Below are positions 33,403-41,857 of a stretch of DNA of 64,000 bases, piece by piece (position 1 is the stretch's first letter; every line of letters starts with the position of its first letter). This stretch comes from Sphingopyxis sp. UBA6723 (GTDB lineage Bacteria > Pseudomonadota > Alphaproteobacteria > Sphingomonadales > Sphingomonadaceae). Location of the stretch: the NCBI RefSeq assembly GCF_002454115.1, contig NZ_DKIH01000013.1:71717-135716 (forward strand), in the 5' to 3' direction. The notes under the pieces are model-generated. The model was not told the origin of the DNA. It searched no databases and saw only the letters and a program-made list of their open reading frames with translations. The translations under genes and the position numbers were made by a program.

Positions 33403-33933
33403 ATGCAGCTTTCCACCCGCGCGCTCGTGGTCGGTTCGACCGTCGGTCTGGGGGCCGCGTTCGCGGCTCCTGCGCTGGCCGCCGATCCCGGTACGATGGA
33501 CGTAACGATCACTATCCCGCGGCTGAAGGTCGCCGAATATCACAAGCCCTATGTCGCGATCTGGGTCGAAAAGGCAGGTGCCAAGGCGAAGACGGTCGCG
33601 GTCTGGTACGATCATGACATGAAGGCGAATGAGGGGACGAAGTGGCTGCGCGACGTGCGCCAGTGGTGGCGCGTGTCGGGACGCTCGCTGGCCTTCCCCG
33701 TCAATGGCATCACCGGCGCCACCCGCGCGCCAGGCGCCCACAAAATGTCCTTCTCGCGCGCGCAGCTGGGTGCGGCGGCGCCGGGGCAATACACGCTGGT
33801 GATCGAGGCGGCGCGCGAGGTTGGTGGCCGTGAATTGCTGCGCATTCCGTTCAGCTGGCCCGCAAAGACCGGGGCGGGCGGGCGCGCCGCGGGCAAGACT
33901 GAACTGGGGGCCGTCGCGGTCTCTTTCCGATAA
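33403..33933 (+). CDS. DUF2271 exported protein with ApbE flavinylation motif
   Basis: A 176-residue protein with a Sec signal (GSTVGLGAAFAAPALAA). The DUF2271 domain shows VTITIPRLKVAEYHKPYVAIW and RDVRQWWR. At residues 101-107 lies NGITGAT, close to the (D)xx(S/T)GA(T/S) motif on which ApbE attaches FMN; Thr107 would be the FMN acceptor. With an ApbE gene two genes downstream this strongly suggests a covalently flavinylated periplasmic redox protein. AGGGAG precedes the ATG at 33403. Confidence 0.82.
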   Translation: MQLSTRALVVGSTVGLGAAFAAPALAADPGTMDVTITIPRLKVAEYHKPYVAIWVEKAGAKAKTVAVWYDHDMKANEGTKWLRDVRQWWRVSGRSLAFPVNGITGATRAPGAHKMSFSRAQLGAAAPGQYTLVIEAAREVGGRELLRIPFSWPAKTGAGGRAAGKTELGAVAVSFR

Positions 33934-33947
33934 AAAGAGAGGGCATA

Positions 33948-34787
33948 ATGATGAACAAGCGGTTTTGGGGTTTTGCGGCGGGCGCCGCGCTCGCGGCTCT
34001 GGCAGCGGTTCCGGCCAGTGCACATCGTCAGTGGATGATGCCGTCGTCGACGGTCGTCTCGGGCGACGATGTGTGGGTAACGGTCGATGCCGCGGTATCG
34101 AACGATCTGTTTTATTTCGAACATCAGCCGATGCGGCTCGACGCCATGAAGGCGTGGGCGCCCGACGGCACCGAGGCGCCGATCGAGAACAAATCGACGG
34201 GGCGTTATCGGAGCACGTTCGACGTCCATCTGAAGCAGAAGGGGACGTGGCGGATCGCGTCGGTCGCCGACATGCTGATCGGCAGCTATGAGCTGAACGG
34301 CAAGACCGAACGGCTGCCGCGCGGGACGACCACCGTCAATCTGGCCGAGCGTTTGCCCGCGGGCGCGACCAATGTGAAAACCGCCGAGGCAAACAATCGC
34401 AACGAGATTTTCGTGACCGTAGGCGAGCCGACGACGACCTTGTTCACGCCGACCGGCAAGGGTATTGAGCTGGTCCCGGTGACTCATCCCAACGATCTGT
34501 TTTCTGGCGAAGCTGCGACCTTCCAATTCCTGCTCGACGGAATGCCCGCGGCAGGATTGCCGGTCACGGTCATCCCGGGCGGCATCCGCTATCGCGATCA
34601 GCTGGGGCAAATGGATATGAAGACCGACGCCGAGGGCAAGGTCGAAGTGATGTGGCCCGAGCCCGGCATGTATTGGCTGAACGTCACGACCCCGCAGGTC
34701 GAGCGGGAGGAAGGCGAGGGCGGTACGCCACCGCCGCTGGCCCGCCGGGCCAGCTATGTCACCACGCTTGAGGTGCTGGCGCCCTGA
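33948..34787 (+). CDS. DUF4198 exported protein
   Basis: A 279-residue protein with a Sec signal ending VPASAHRQWMMPS; the new N-terminal His, as in many DUF4198 proteins, could bind a metal. The family (NikM/GH25-like Ig fold) occurs with nickel, cobalt and iron uptake systems. Typical parts are DAVSNDLFYFEH-like (DAAVSNDLFYFEHQPMRL) and PGMYWLNV. Third gene of the unit, ends with a CTGA that may be the start of apbE. Confidence 0.82.
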   Translation: MMNKRFWGFAAGAALAALAAVPASAHRQWMMPSSTVVSGDDVWVTVDAAVSNDLFYFEHQPMRLDAMKAWAPDGTEAPIENKSTGRYRSTFDVHLKQKGTWRIASVADMLIGSYELNGKTERLPRGTTTVNLAERLPAGATNVKTAEANNRNEIFVTVGEPTTTLFTPTGKGIELVPVTHPNDLFSGEAATFQFLLDGMPAAGLPVTVIPGGIRYRDQLGQMDMKTDAEGKVEVMWPEPGMYWLNVTTPQVEREEGEGGTPPPLARRASYVTTLEVLAP

Positions 34788-35743
34788 GCGATCGCGTCCT
34801 GATCCCCCGCGCGCTGACGCCCGCGGCCTTTGCGGCGCGCGACCGGGAGGCAGCGATTACGAGCTTTGGCGGCGAAACGATGGGGACGAGCTGGTCGCTG
34901 CAAGCGGCAGGCGCGGCCTCATTGGCCGCAGAGGGGGTGCAGGCGGCGCTGGACCTTGTTGTCGCGCAGATGAGCCAGTGGGAGGCCGGTTCCGACCTGT
35001 CGCGGTTCAATCGCTCCCCGATCGGCGAATGGTTCGACCTGCCCGCTGAATTTGCCCATGTCGTCGATGCCGCGCTGACGATCCAGCGCGCGAGCGACGG
35101 CGCGTTTGACCCATGCTTGGGCGCATTGACCGAGCGGTGGGGCTTTGGCGCAAGCGGCCCGGTCGATCGCGTGCCGGGCGCTGCTGATTACAGCGAGCGC
35201 CGCATCGATGTCGATCCAAACAGCCGTCGTATCCGGCGCAGCGCAGGCGCATTGCTCGACCTGTCGGGGATCGCCAAGGGCTATGGCGTCGATCTCGCTG
35301 CCGAATGGCTGCTTGCGCAGGGCGTGCGCCACTTTCTGCTTGAGGTCGGTGGCGAGCTGCGCGGGGAGGGGATCCGTCCCGATGGCCAGCCTTGGTGGGT
35401 CGATGTCGAATTGCCGCCGACGTCCGCGGTCGCGCCTTACCGGATCGCGCTCCACGACCTGTCGGCGGCGACATCGGGCAATTATCGCCGCAGCTTCACC
35501 ATCGACGGTCAGCATTATTCCCACAGTTTCGACCCGCGCACCGGACGGCCGATCGTCAACGCTGTGTCATCCGTGACGGTACTGCACCGCAGCTGCATGA
35601 TGGCCGACGGCTGGGCGACGGCGCTCACCGTGCTTGGGCCAGCGGCGGCGATCGCGGCGGCCGACGCGCAGGGGCTAGCGGCCTGTGTGGTCGCGGGCGA
35701 CCGCGAATATCTGTCCCGCGAATGGCGCGCGATGCTGAATTAG
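34784..35743 (+). CDS. apbE: FAD:protein FMN transferase (ApbE family)
   Basis: The ApbE body is clear: GGETMGTSWSLQ, RFNRSPIGEW, LDLSGIAKGYGVDLAAEWL, a DGQHYSHSFDPRTGRP segment and SVTVLHRSCMMADGWATAL. It moves FMN from FAD to a Thr/Ser of periplasmic proteins. The first ATG (34880) lies right at MGTSW and would drop 32 conserved-looking residues (SDRVLIPRALTPAAF...). No ATG, GTG or TTG exists between the previous stop and there; CTG at 34784, overlapping the DUF4198 stop as CTGA, is my preferred though rare start. No export signal is visible with this start, so the mature location is uncertain. Confidence 0.8.
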   Translation: MSDRVLIPRALTPAAFAARDREAAITSFGGETMGTSWSLQAAGAASLAAEGVQAALDLVVAQMSQWEAGSDLSRFNRSPIGEWFDLPAEFAHVVDAALTIQRASDGAFDPCLGALTERWGFGASGPVDRVPGAADYSERRIDVDPNSRRIRRSAGALLDLSGIAKGYGVDLAAEWLLAQGVRHFLLEVGGELRGEGIRPDGQPWWVDVELPPTSAVAPYRIALHDLSAATSGNYRRSFTIDGQHYSHSFDPRTGRPIVNAVSSVTVLHRSCMMADGWATALTVLGPAAAIAAADAQGLAACVVAGDREYLSREWRAMLN

Positions 35744-36423
35744 CTGTCCGCCCAGCGACGCAACAGATTGTGATAGACGCCGGTGAGCTCGATCACCGAC
35801 CGGTCTTTGCCGCCCAGATCGCCGGTCAGCCGCTGCACCGCGCGGTCGAGGTCGAACAGCAGGCGCCGCGCCTCGGTATCGCGCACCATCGACTGGATCC
35901 AGAAAAAGGACGCCACGCGCCGCCCGCGCGTGATGGGGGTGACGCGGTGCAGGCTGGAGGAGGGATAGACGACGGCGTGGCCCGCGGGCAGTTTGACACG
36001 CTGGACCCCATATTGGTCCTCGACCAGCAGTTCGCCGCCGTCATAATTTTCCGGCGCTTCGAGGAAAACGGTGATCGACAGGTCGCTGCGCATACGAAAT
36101 TCGCTGCCGCGCTTCAGGCGGACGGCATTGTCGACATGGGTGTCGAATTCCTGTCCCTCGCCATAGCGATTGAACAGCGGCGGAAAGATTTTGAGCGGCA
36201 GCGCCGACGCGAAAAACAGCGGCGACCGACCGAGCGCGTCGAGGATCAGCCGACCCGCACGCTTTGCGGAATCGCCGTCTTCGGGCAATTGTTCGTTGTT
36301 CTTGGCCAGCGCGGCTTGATGACCCGACGTGACATTCCCGTCGATCCATTCTGCACCGTCGATGATCTGCCGGATTTCGGTCAGTTCGTCAGCGGTCAGG
36401 ACATCGGGAACGGCAATCAACAT
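35740..36423 (-). CDS. Fe(2+)/2-oxoglutarate-dependent dioxygenase (PiuC/PKHD type)
   Basis: A 227-residue protein starting MLIAVPDVLTADEL. Iron ligands are the HxD in FDTHVDNAV and the later His in SSLHRVTPITRGRR; the Arg of that stretch would bind 2-oxoglutarate. PiuC-type hydroxylases sit next to siderophore receptors (as in Pseudomonas piuA-piuC). Here it lies downstream of such a receptor on the same strand. It converges on the apbE gene with a 4-bp overlap. Confidence 0.85.
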   Translation of the reverse strand: MLIAVPDVLTADELTEIRQIIDGAEWIDGNVTSGHQAALAKNNEQLPEDGDSAKRAGRLILDALGRSPLFFASALPLKIFPPLFNRYGEGQEFDTHVDNAVRLKRGSEFRMRSDLSITVFLEAPENYDGGELLVEDQYGVQRVKLPAGHAVVYPSSSLHRVTPITRGRRVASFFWIQSMVRDTEARRLLFDLDRAVQRLTGDLGGKDRSVIELTGVYHNLLRRWADS

Positions 36424-36523
36424 GGCGGGATCTCTTCGGCGATACCGCGACGGGCTGCCATAGGTTCAGGTGCGAAGCAATGGCTGGGACGATAGCAGCG
36501 TTGCCATCGACCCCGCCATTGGA

Positions 36524-38830
36524 TCAATGGGTATAGGTTAGCGAGAAGATCGCGGCGCGCGCGTCGCCGGGGGTAGCCCAGCCGTTGTTACGGACGCGGG
36601 TGAAGTAAAGCTCGTCGGTGAAATTCTTTACATTGAGCTGGGCCTTCAGCTTGTCGGTGAAATCGTAAGCGACATAGGCGCTGTGGACGAGATAATCATC
36701 GGCGCGAAAAACTGTCGCGCTCGCCGCCGTTGGCAGGTTGAGCGCGAAGCTACCTTGGTAGGTCATGCTGTAGCCCAAAGTCAGGCCGAACGGGAACTCA
36801 TAGGTCGTGAACAGGCTGCCTGAGTGCTTCGGCGTGTTCTGGAGCTGCGCGCCCGCTGCCGGGTCGGGAAGGCCATCGGCGACCGACTGGATCAGCTTGC
36901 TGTCCAGATAGGTGTAGTTGGCGGTCACCGACCATTGCGGGGTGATCTTGCCAACGACGCTGAGCGCGACGCCGTCGACGCGTGATTTGCCGTCGAGCAC
37001 CTGGTCGGGGATCGTCGGGTCATTCGACGGCACCTTGTACTGGTTGCGTTCGTTACGGAATGCCGAGGCGGCAAGGAGCAGCTTACCGCCCGCAACTTCG
37101 GCCTTGGCGCCGATCTCATAATTGCGCGCACTTTCGGGATCGACGTTGCACGTCAAAGCAGAGCAGGCGCCGTTGACGGCACTGATCGACGGGGTTTTTG
37201 AGTTGCCGAAGGCGGCGTAGAGTGTGACCGCTTCGACCGGCTTGTAAACCAGGCCAAGGCGATAAGAGAATAGCTCGGCATCGTTGCGGAATATCGCGCC
37301 GGGCGCGACCACGCCTGCGGTCGATACGGTGTCGGTGCGATAATTGCCGCTGTTCTTTTCCCAGCGCACGCCGCCGTTAATCTCGAACTTGCCGATCTTC
37401 ATCGCGTCGAACAGATAGACGGCGTAATTGTCCACCTCTCCGCGCTGGCGCCCGCTTTCAAAATAGTTCACCGGGCCGGTGTAGACGTTGCTGCCATAGA
37501 CAAAGCCCGGCGGTCCCTGAACGATTTCGTTCGGATTGGCGATGTTGATAAGCGGGAAAGCGGCAAAGGCCGGGGTGCCGTTCGTGTTGCGGTACACATT
37601 GCCCGTCGATAGCAGATATTTCTCCCAGCTGGCCGACGCGCCGGCGACCAGCGTGTGTTCGATCGCCCCGGTGTTGAACACCGCCCGCAAGTCGAGCTGG
37701 TTATACAGGATCTCATTGTTCGAATCGCGCAGATTTCCGCGCGGTCCGCCGATCAGATAATAGCCAGCGGGGACGGTCGCGGGACAGGCCGCGCCCGTCG
37801 GCAGTTGATTATTCGCCAGGCAAAATGTACCCTGCGGTGGGCCGACGATCGTCAGCTGCGACACTTGCTGCCAGCGCGACAGGTTGCGCAGCGACACCTG
37901 GTCGCCCAGCTGATGCTCAAAGGTCAGGGTCGCCTGATCGACCGTGATGTCCTGTTTATCAACGTTGCGGTACCCGAAGTAATCGCTGCGATCGACGCCG
38001 GGAAGGATACCGCCGGCCACCGCATAATAGGGGACGCCATATTGCGCGATATTCTCGTCCTCCTGATGCAGATATTGCAGCGTCAGGCTGGTTGGCCCGC
38101 CGACACCCAGTGTGACCGAGGGCGCCACGCCCCAACGCTCATAAAATTCAACGTCGCGGCCCGGGACGTCATTCTGGTGGACCATCGCGTTGAGGCGGAA
38201 TGCAATCAGGTCGCTGGCGCGGATGTTGGCGTCGATGGCGCCGCGGTAATAATCATCTGTGCCGATGCCCGCCGTCGCAACGATCCGCGTCTCAGCAAGT
38301 GGGCGCTTGGTGACCAAATTGATCGAACCGCCGACCGATCCGGAGCCGCCATAGACCGAGTTGGCGCCATTGACGATTTCCAGCTGTTCGAGGTTGAAAT
38401 TGTCGGAGCGGTTATATGCGCCGCTATCGCGCACCCCGTCCTGCGTGATGTCCGACCCCGCCGAATATCCGCGCAGGGTGATCGAGTCGGCGGGCGGAGA
38501 GCCGCCTTCGGCCGCGCCAAAGGTGATACCCGGGACGGTTGACAGCATATCGCGCAGGGTGAGTAGGTTCTGCTGCTCGATCGTCTCACCGGTGATGACG
38601 GTCACCGTCTGCGGCGTGTCGCGCACCGATCGTGTCGATTTGGGCGATTCCTGCTGGGTCTGGTAATGCTGGCCCGTGACGATGATCTGCTCGCGCTCGT
38701 CGCGGCGTTCACGTTCCCCCTGCTGCTCCGCATCGGTATTGGCACCGATGTCGGCGGCCATCGCGGGCGCGCTGATCAGGCTGCCGACGCACGACATGGC
38801 GAGGAAAGTGGCGGACGTCGATTTCTTCAT
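36524..38830 (-). CDS. TonB-dependent siderophore receptor
   Basis: A 768-residue outer-membrane receptor with a signal peptide ending in SAPAMA. The plug shows QQESPKSTRSVRDTPQTVTV, RGYSAGSDITQDGVRDSGAY and ANSVYGGSGSVGGSINLVTK; the barrel ends FSLTYTH. It belongs to the catecholate/hydroxamate receptor group (Fiu/FhuE-like), which import ferric siderophores. The promoter at 38887-38915 carries a Fur-like palindrome. The PiuC-like dioxygenase lies downstream, tonB upstream. Confidence 0.92.
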   Translation of the reverse strand: MKKSTSATFLAMSCVGSLISAPAMAADIGANTDAEQQGERERRDEREQIIVTGQHYQTQQESPKSTRSVRDTPQTVTVITGETIEQQNLLTLRDMLSTVPGITFGAAEGGSPPADSITLRGYSAGSDITQDGVRDSGAYNRSDNFNLEQLEIVNGANSVYGGSGSVGGSINLVTKRPLAETRIVATAGIGTDDYYRGAIDANIRASDLIAFRLNAMVHQNDVPGRDVEFYERWGVAPSVTLGVGGPTSLTLQYLHQEDENIAQYGVPYYAVAGGILPGVDRSDYFGYRNVDKQDITVDQATLTFEHQLGDQVSLRNLSRWQQVSQLTIVGPPQGTFCLANNQLPTGAACPATVPAGYYLIGGPRGNLRDSNNEILYNQLDLRAVFNTGAIEHTLVAGASASWEKYLLSTGNVYRNTNGTPAFAAFPLINIANPNEIVQGPPGFVYGSNVYTGPVNYFESGRQRGEVDNYAVYLFDAMKIGKFEINGGVRWEKNSGNYRTDTVSTAGVVAPGAIFRNDAELFSYRLGLVYKPVEAVTLYAAFGNSKTPSISAVNGACSALTCNVDPESARNYEIGAKAEVAGGKLLLAASAFRNERNQYKVPSNDPTIPDQVLDGKSRVDGVALSVVGKITPQWSVTANYTYLDSKLIQSVADGLPDPAAGAQLQNTPKHSGSLFTTYEFPFGLTLGYSMTYQGSFALNLPTAASATVFRADDYLVHSAYVAYDFTDKLKAQLNVKNFTDELYFTRVRNNGWATPGDARAAIFSLTYTH

Positions 38831-38886
38831 TCTGGTACCCCTTCTGTGTTCGGGGTCCCGCTATTGCGACTTGATCGCAGAGTCAA

Positions 38887-38915
38887 TTTATAATGCGAAT
38901 TATTCGCAGTTAGAA
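38887..38915 (-). promoter_or_regulatory. Receptor promoter with perfect palindromic operator
   Basis: Read on the minus strand, TTCTAA (38910-38915) and TATAAA (38887-38892) are 17 bases apart. The palindrome TGCGAAT-a-ATTCGCA fills 38894-38908 between them (7-1-7 inverted repeat), as expected of a Fur-type repressor site. The same arrangement stands before the PepSY unit at 32687-32715. Confidence 0.75.
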
Positions 38916-38961
38916 AGGTGGACGGCGCCAGGCTTGCAGTTGTGGGGTAGGGATTGGATCA

Positions 38962-39693
38962 TCACCGCCCTTCGAGCCACCAGCTTTGGCGCCAGCCATA
39001 GGCGCTGGCGACAGCCGCCCCCGCGGCGTTGGTGGCGGGTTTGAAGCGAAAGCGTTCTTCGATCAGGCGGCATGTCGTGGCATCGAGCCCTGCGTCGCCG
39101 CTTAAGCGGCTGACGCGGCAACCAGTGACCCGTCCGGTCGGCTGGATCGTGAAACGAACTTCGACCTCGCCGCCAATGCGGGCGCGGCGGGCCGCAGCGG
39201 GATAGTCACGGTCCTGGATAGTGCCGCTTTGCCATACGGCTTTGGTGCCGCCGCCGGTGCCGCTGCCCGAGCCACCAGCGCCGGTGCCGTCGCCGCGCCC
39301 GCCGGCGCCCGATCCGGTGCCGGGATCGGGCGCGGCCCCCGCCGATGCGTCCTGGCCCGCGCCGGATTGTGGTGCGGCTGCGATAGGAGGTATGAGCGGT
39401 GGCAGTTTCGGCTTCGGCGCTACGACGGCCGTGGCTGCGGCGTGCTGGTTTGCCGCGGAGGCTTTGCCGCTCGCTGCTTCGCTAGGGACAGTTTGCGGCA
39501 CGACTGGCGCGGGAGGCGGCGGCGCTGGAATGGCGACAGCAGAGATGGCTTCGGTCATCTTGCGGACGACATTCAGATCGAGTCCGCTGGCGAAACCCAA
39601 ACCGACCACGAGGACCGCCAGCAGCGCGGCGCCGCCCGATGCCATTCGCTGCCGTCTGGAAATTTGCCCGGTGTACGCCATTGGCCACCCCAT
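38962..39693 (-). CDS. tonB: TonB-type energy transducer
   Basis: A 243-residue protein with one N-terminal membrane helix (ASGGAALLAVLVVGLGFASG), a proline/alanine/glycine-rich periplasmic spacer with long GTGSGAGG-type runs, and a C-terminal TonB domain (DYPAAARRARIGGEVEVRFTI, CRLIEERFRFKPA). It passes proton-motive force from ExbBD to TonB-dependent receptors such as the one downstream. ExbBD are not in this window. Confidence 0.88.
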   Translation of the reverse strand: MGWPMAYTGQISRRQRMASGGAALLAVLVVGLGFASGLDLNVVRKMTEAISAVAIPAPPPPAPVVPQTVPSEAASGKASAANQHAAATAVVAPKPKLPPLIPPIAAAPQSGAGQDASAGAAPDPGTGSGAGGRGDGTGAGGSGSGTGGGTKAVWQSGTIQDRDYPAAARRARIGGEVEVRFTIQPTGRVTGCRVSRLSGDAGLDATTCRLIEERFRFKPATNAAGAAVASAYGWRQSWWLEGR

Positions 39694-39726
39694 AATGCGC
39701 GCCGGTGCGCGCCTGTGGCGGCCCGT

Positions 39727-40596
39727 TTAGAGGAAATCGTCTAGCGTGGACATGAACCGGTCGAACTGGTCGTGATGCAGCCAGTGTCCGGCATTTTCGA
39801 ACTCGATCACCTTGGCGGTGTTGAAATGCGCCAGGCGTCCGTCGCGTTCGGGGTTCGATGCCCAGCTGTTCGCGCCGTACAGCAGCAAGGTGGGGCAGGT
39901 GATTGCGCCCCACAGCCCGGCAATGTCCTCCTGCGGCATGTCGAACGCGGGCCAGACGTTGAGATAATTATCGAATTTCCAGCTCCAACTGCCATCCTCG
40001 TTGCGGCTGATGCCATGGACCGTCAGGTGGCGCGCCTGCGCCTCGGTTAAATAACTGTTCTCGCCCATCATCCGCGCCAGCGCTTCATCGAGGGTGGCAT
40101 AACGGCGCGGGGTACGCCCGGCAGCCTGGCGTTTGTCATCGATCCATTTGCGGAAGCGTGCGGCATAGGGCGTGCTCGCGCGCTCGGCGATGATTTTGGG
40201 CGACGGGCCGAGTCCCTCGATTGCGACCAGCTTGCGGACATTCTGTGGATAGAGGCCGGTATAGCGCAGCGCGATATTGCCGCCCATGGAATGGGCGACG
40301 ATGCTGATCGGTCCCAGATCAAGCTGATGGATCAACTGCGCCAGATCATAGACGAAGCCGTCCATCGCGTAATTGCCATCGGGCGACCATGCGCTATCGC
40401 CGTGACCGCGCAGGTCCGGGGCAATGATATGATAGCGATTGCGCAGCTTGTCGGCGACCCAGTCCCAGTTGCGGCAATGGTCGCGGCCGCCATGGACGAG
40501 CAGCAGCGGCGGTGCGCCGCGATTGCCCCAATCGACATAGTGGAGCTTCAGCCGCTGCGAGATGAAGCTGTTCGAGGTGGGGCCGGCACTTGCCAT
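39727..40596 (-). CDS. Alpha/beta hydrolase
   Basis: A 289-residue hydrolase. LLLVHGGRDHCRNWDWV has the oxyanion region, VAHSMGGNIALRY the nucleophile Ser and FENAGHWLHHDQ the catalytic His; Asp is likely in the loop around residue 245. ATG at 40596 with AAGGA upstream is chosen; the frame is open farther upstream but overlaps the divergent SDR gene. Substrate unknown. Confidence 0.87.
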   Translation of the reverse strand: MASAGPTSNSFISQRLKLHYVDWGNRGAPPLLLVHGGRDHCRNWDWVADKLRNRYHIIAPDLRGHGDSAWSPDGNYAMDGFVYDLAQLIHQLDLGPISIVAHSMGGNIALRYTGLYPQNVRKLVAIEGLGPSPKIIAERASTPYAARFRKWIDDKRQAAGRTPRRYATLDEALARMMGENSYLTEAQARHLTVHGISRNEDGSWSWKFDNYLNVWPAFDMPQEDIAGLWGAITCPTLLLYGANSWASNPERDGRLAHFNTAKVIEFENAGHWLHHDQFDRFMSTLDDFL

Positions 40597-40702
40597 CGGA
40601 TCGTCCTTGCTGTCTGTTCCCGTTGCAAAAGGCGACCGATCGCCATCCGTCAACCCCGCATCATCACCGATATGCGGACGAAAAACGCCAAGGGAGAGAA
40701 GC

Positions 40703-41494
40703 ATGACGACCTTTCGGGATAATCTGTTGGCCGGAAAGACGGCGTTCGTGGCCGGCGGCACCAGCGGAATCAATCTGGGCATCGCGAAGCGCTTTGCCGA
40801 GCTGGGCGCCAAGGTCGCAGTGGCGGGGCGCGACCCGGACAAGGCCGCCCGCGCGGCGGGGGAGATCGGTGAGGGCGCGATGGGGCTGTCGGCGGATGTC
40901 CGCGACTATGCCGCAATTCGCGGCGCGATGGAGCAGGTCGCCGATCAGCTCGGCCCGATGGACATCGTCATTTCGGGCGCGGCAGGCAATTTCCTTGCCC
41001 CCGCGCTCGGCATGTCGGCGAATGCGTTTCGTACCGTCGTCGATATCGACCTCAACGGCACCTTCAACGTCTTTCGTGGCTGTCACGATTTGCTCAATCG
41101 TCCGGGCGCATCGCTGATCGCGATTACCGCGGGGCAGGCAGTAAACGCGTCGGCGCTGCAGGCGCATGCCTGCGCCGCGAAGGCGGGGATCAACCAGCTG
41201 ATTCGTGTTCTGGCGCTGGAGTGGGGGCCAGAGGTGCGGGTAAACGGCATTTCGCCGGGGCCGATCGCCGGAACCGAGGGCATGGCCCGACTCGCCCCGG
41301 ACGCCGCGACGCGCCAGTCGCATTTCGACCGGATCGCGATGAAGCGCTGGGGCAAGATCGAGGAGGTTGCCGAATCGGCGGTGTTCCTGTGCTCGCCCGC
41401 CGCAGGTTACATCACCGGCACGATTCTCGACTGCGACGGCGGCAGCCAAGTCGGCGACGCGTCGCGCGGCGATCTGGCGAAGGGTATGGCCTGA
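40703..41494 (+). CDS. SDR oxidoreductase, 2,4-dienoyl-CoA reductase-like
   Basis: A 263-residue short-chain dehydrogenase. The cofactor loop is AGGTSGINLGIA. Instead of the usual YxxxK the active site reads ALQAHACAAKAGINQ, without the Tyr, like peroxisomal-type 2,4-dienoyl-CoA reductase (ALQVHAGSAKA). Other parts agree with that group: NFLAPALGMSANAFRTVVDI, NGTFNVFRG, ISPGPIAGTEGMARL. It would remove double bonds from unsaturated acyl-CoA in beta-oxidation. Starts at ATG 40703 after GGGAGAGA. Confidence 0.85.
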   Translation: MTTFRDNLLAGKTAFVAGGTSGINLGIAKRFAELGAKVAVAGRDPDKAARAAGEIGEGAMGLSADVRDYAAIRGAMEQVADQLGPMDIVISGAAGNFLAPALGMSANAFRTVVDIDLNGTFNVFRGCHDLLNRPGASLIAITAGQAVNASALQAHACAAKAGINQLIRVLALEWGPEVRVNGISPGPIAGTEGMARLAPDAATRQSHFDRIAMKRWGKIEEVAESAVFLCSPAAGYITGTILDCDGGSQVGDASRGDLAKGMA

Positions 41495-41522
41495 GTCCCT
41501 TTTTGATTCTGGACGAGAGGTA

Positions 41523-41631
41523 CTGTTCCCCTGCGAAGGCAGGGGTCCATCAGCTACGCTATCCGTTTGCCGGGCCGCGCGCTGAATTTCGTAACGTCCG
41601 GTGATGGGCCCCTGCCTTCGCAGGGGAACAG
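41523..41631. repeat. 109-bp inverted repeat, third family
   Basis: Arms 41523-41552 (CTGTTCCCCTGCGAAGGCAG...) and 41602-41631 are reverse complements except for one position, with a loop of 49 bases. Each arm holds the inner palindrome CCCCTGCGAAGGCAGGGG. Located between the SDR gene and tRNA-Val. Confidence 0.8.
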
Positions 41632-41672
41632 GAAAAAATTGGCGGTGTCGGGTATGGCTTACCCCGGAACGT

Positions 41673-41709
41673 AAAAACGCCGCCAACCCGGCTGGGTGGC
41701 GGCGTTTTT
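41673..41709. terminator. Bidirectional terminator
   Basis: AAAAACGCCGCC (41673-41684) pairs with GGCGGCGTTTTT (41698-41709). The stem with T runs on both strands can end the SDR transcript and the tRNA-Val transcript. Confidence 0.88.
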
Positions 41710-41711
41710 AA

Positions 41712-41786
41712 TGGTGGGCGTGGCAAGGATTGAACTTGCGACCCCTGCGATGTCAACACAGTGCTCTACCACTGAGCTACACGCCC
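41712..41786 (-). tRNA. tRNA-Val (GAC)
   Basis: On the minus strand: acceptor GGGCGTG pairs with CACGCCC; anticodon loop TTGACAT gives GAC; T loop AGTTCAATCC; A then encoded CCA (41712-41714). Confidence 0.94.
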
Positions 41787-41857
41787 ATCCCTTGGGGTGA
41801 CGCGCCCCCTAATATCCTCGGTCGCGCTTGGCAAGCCCTTCGCGCCCAGTGACGTCG

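Noticed and set aside
34880..35743. apbE starting at the ATG at 34880
   Set aside because: This would begin at the MGTSW motif itself and drop upstream residues that look coding; kept only as the alternative start.
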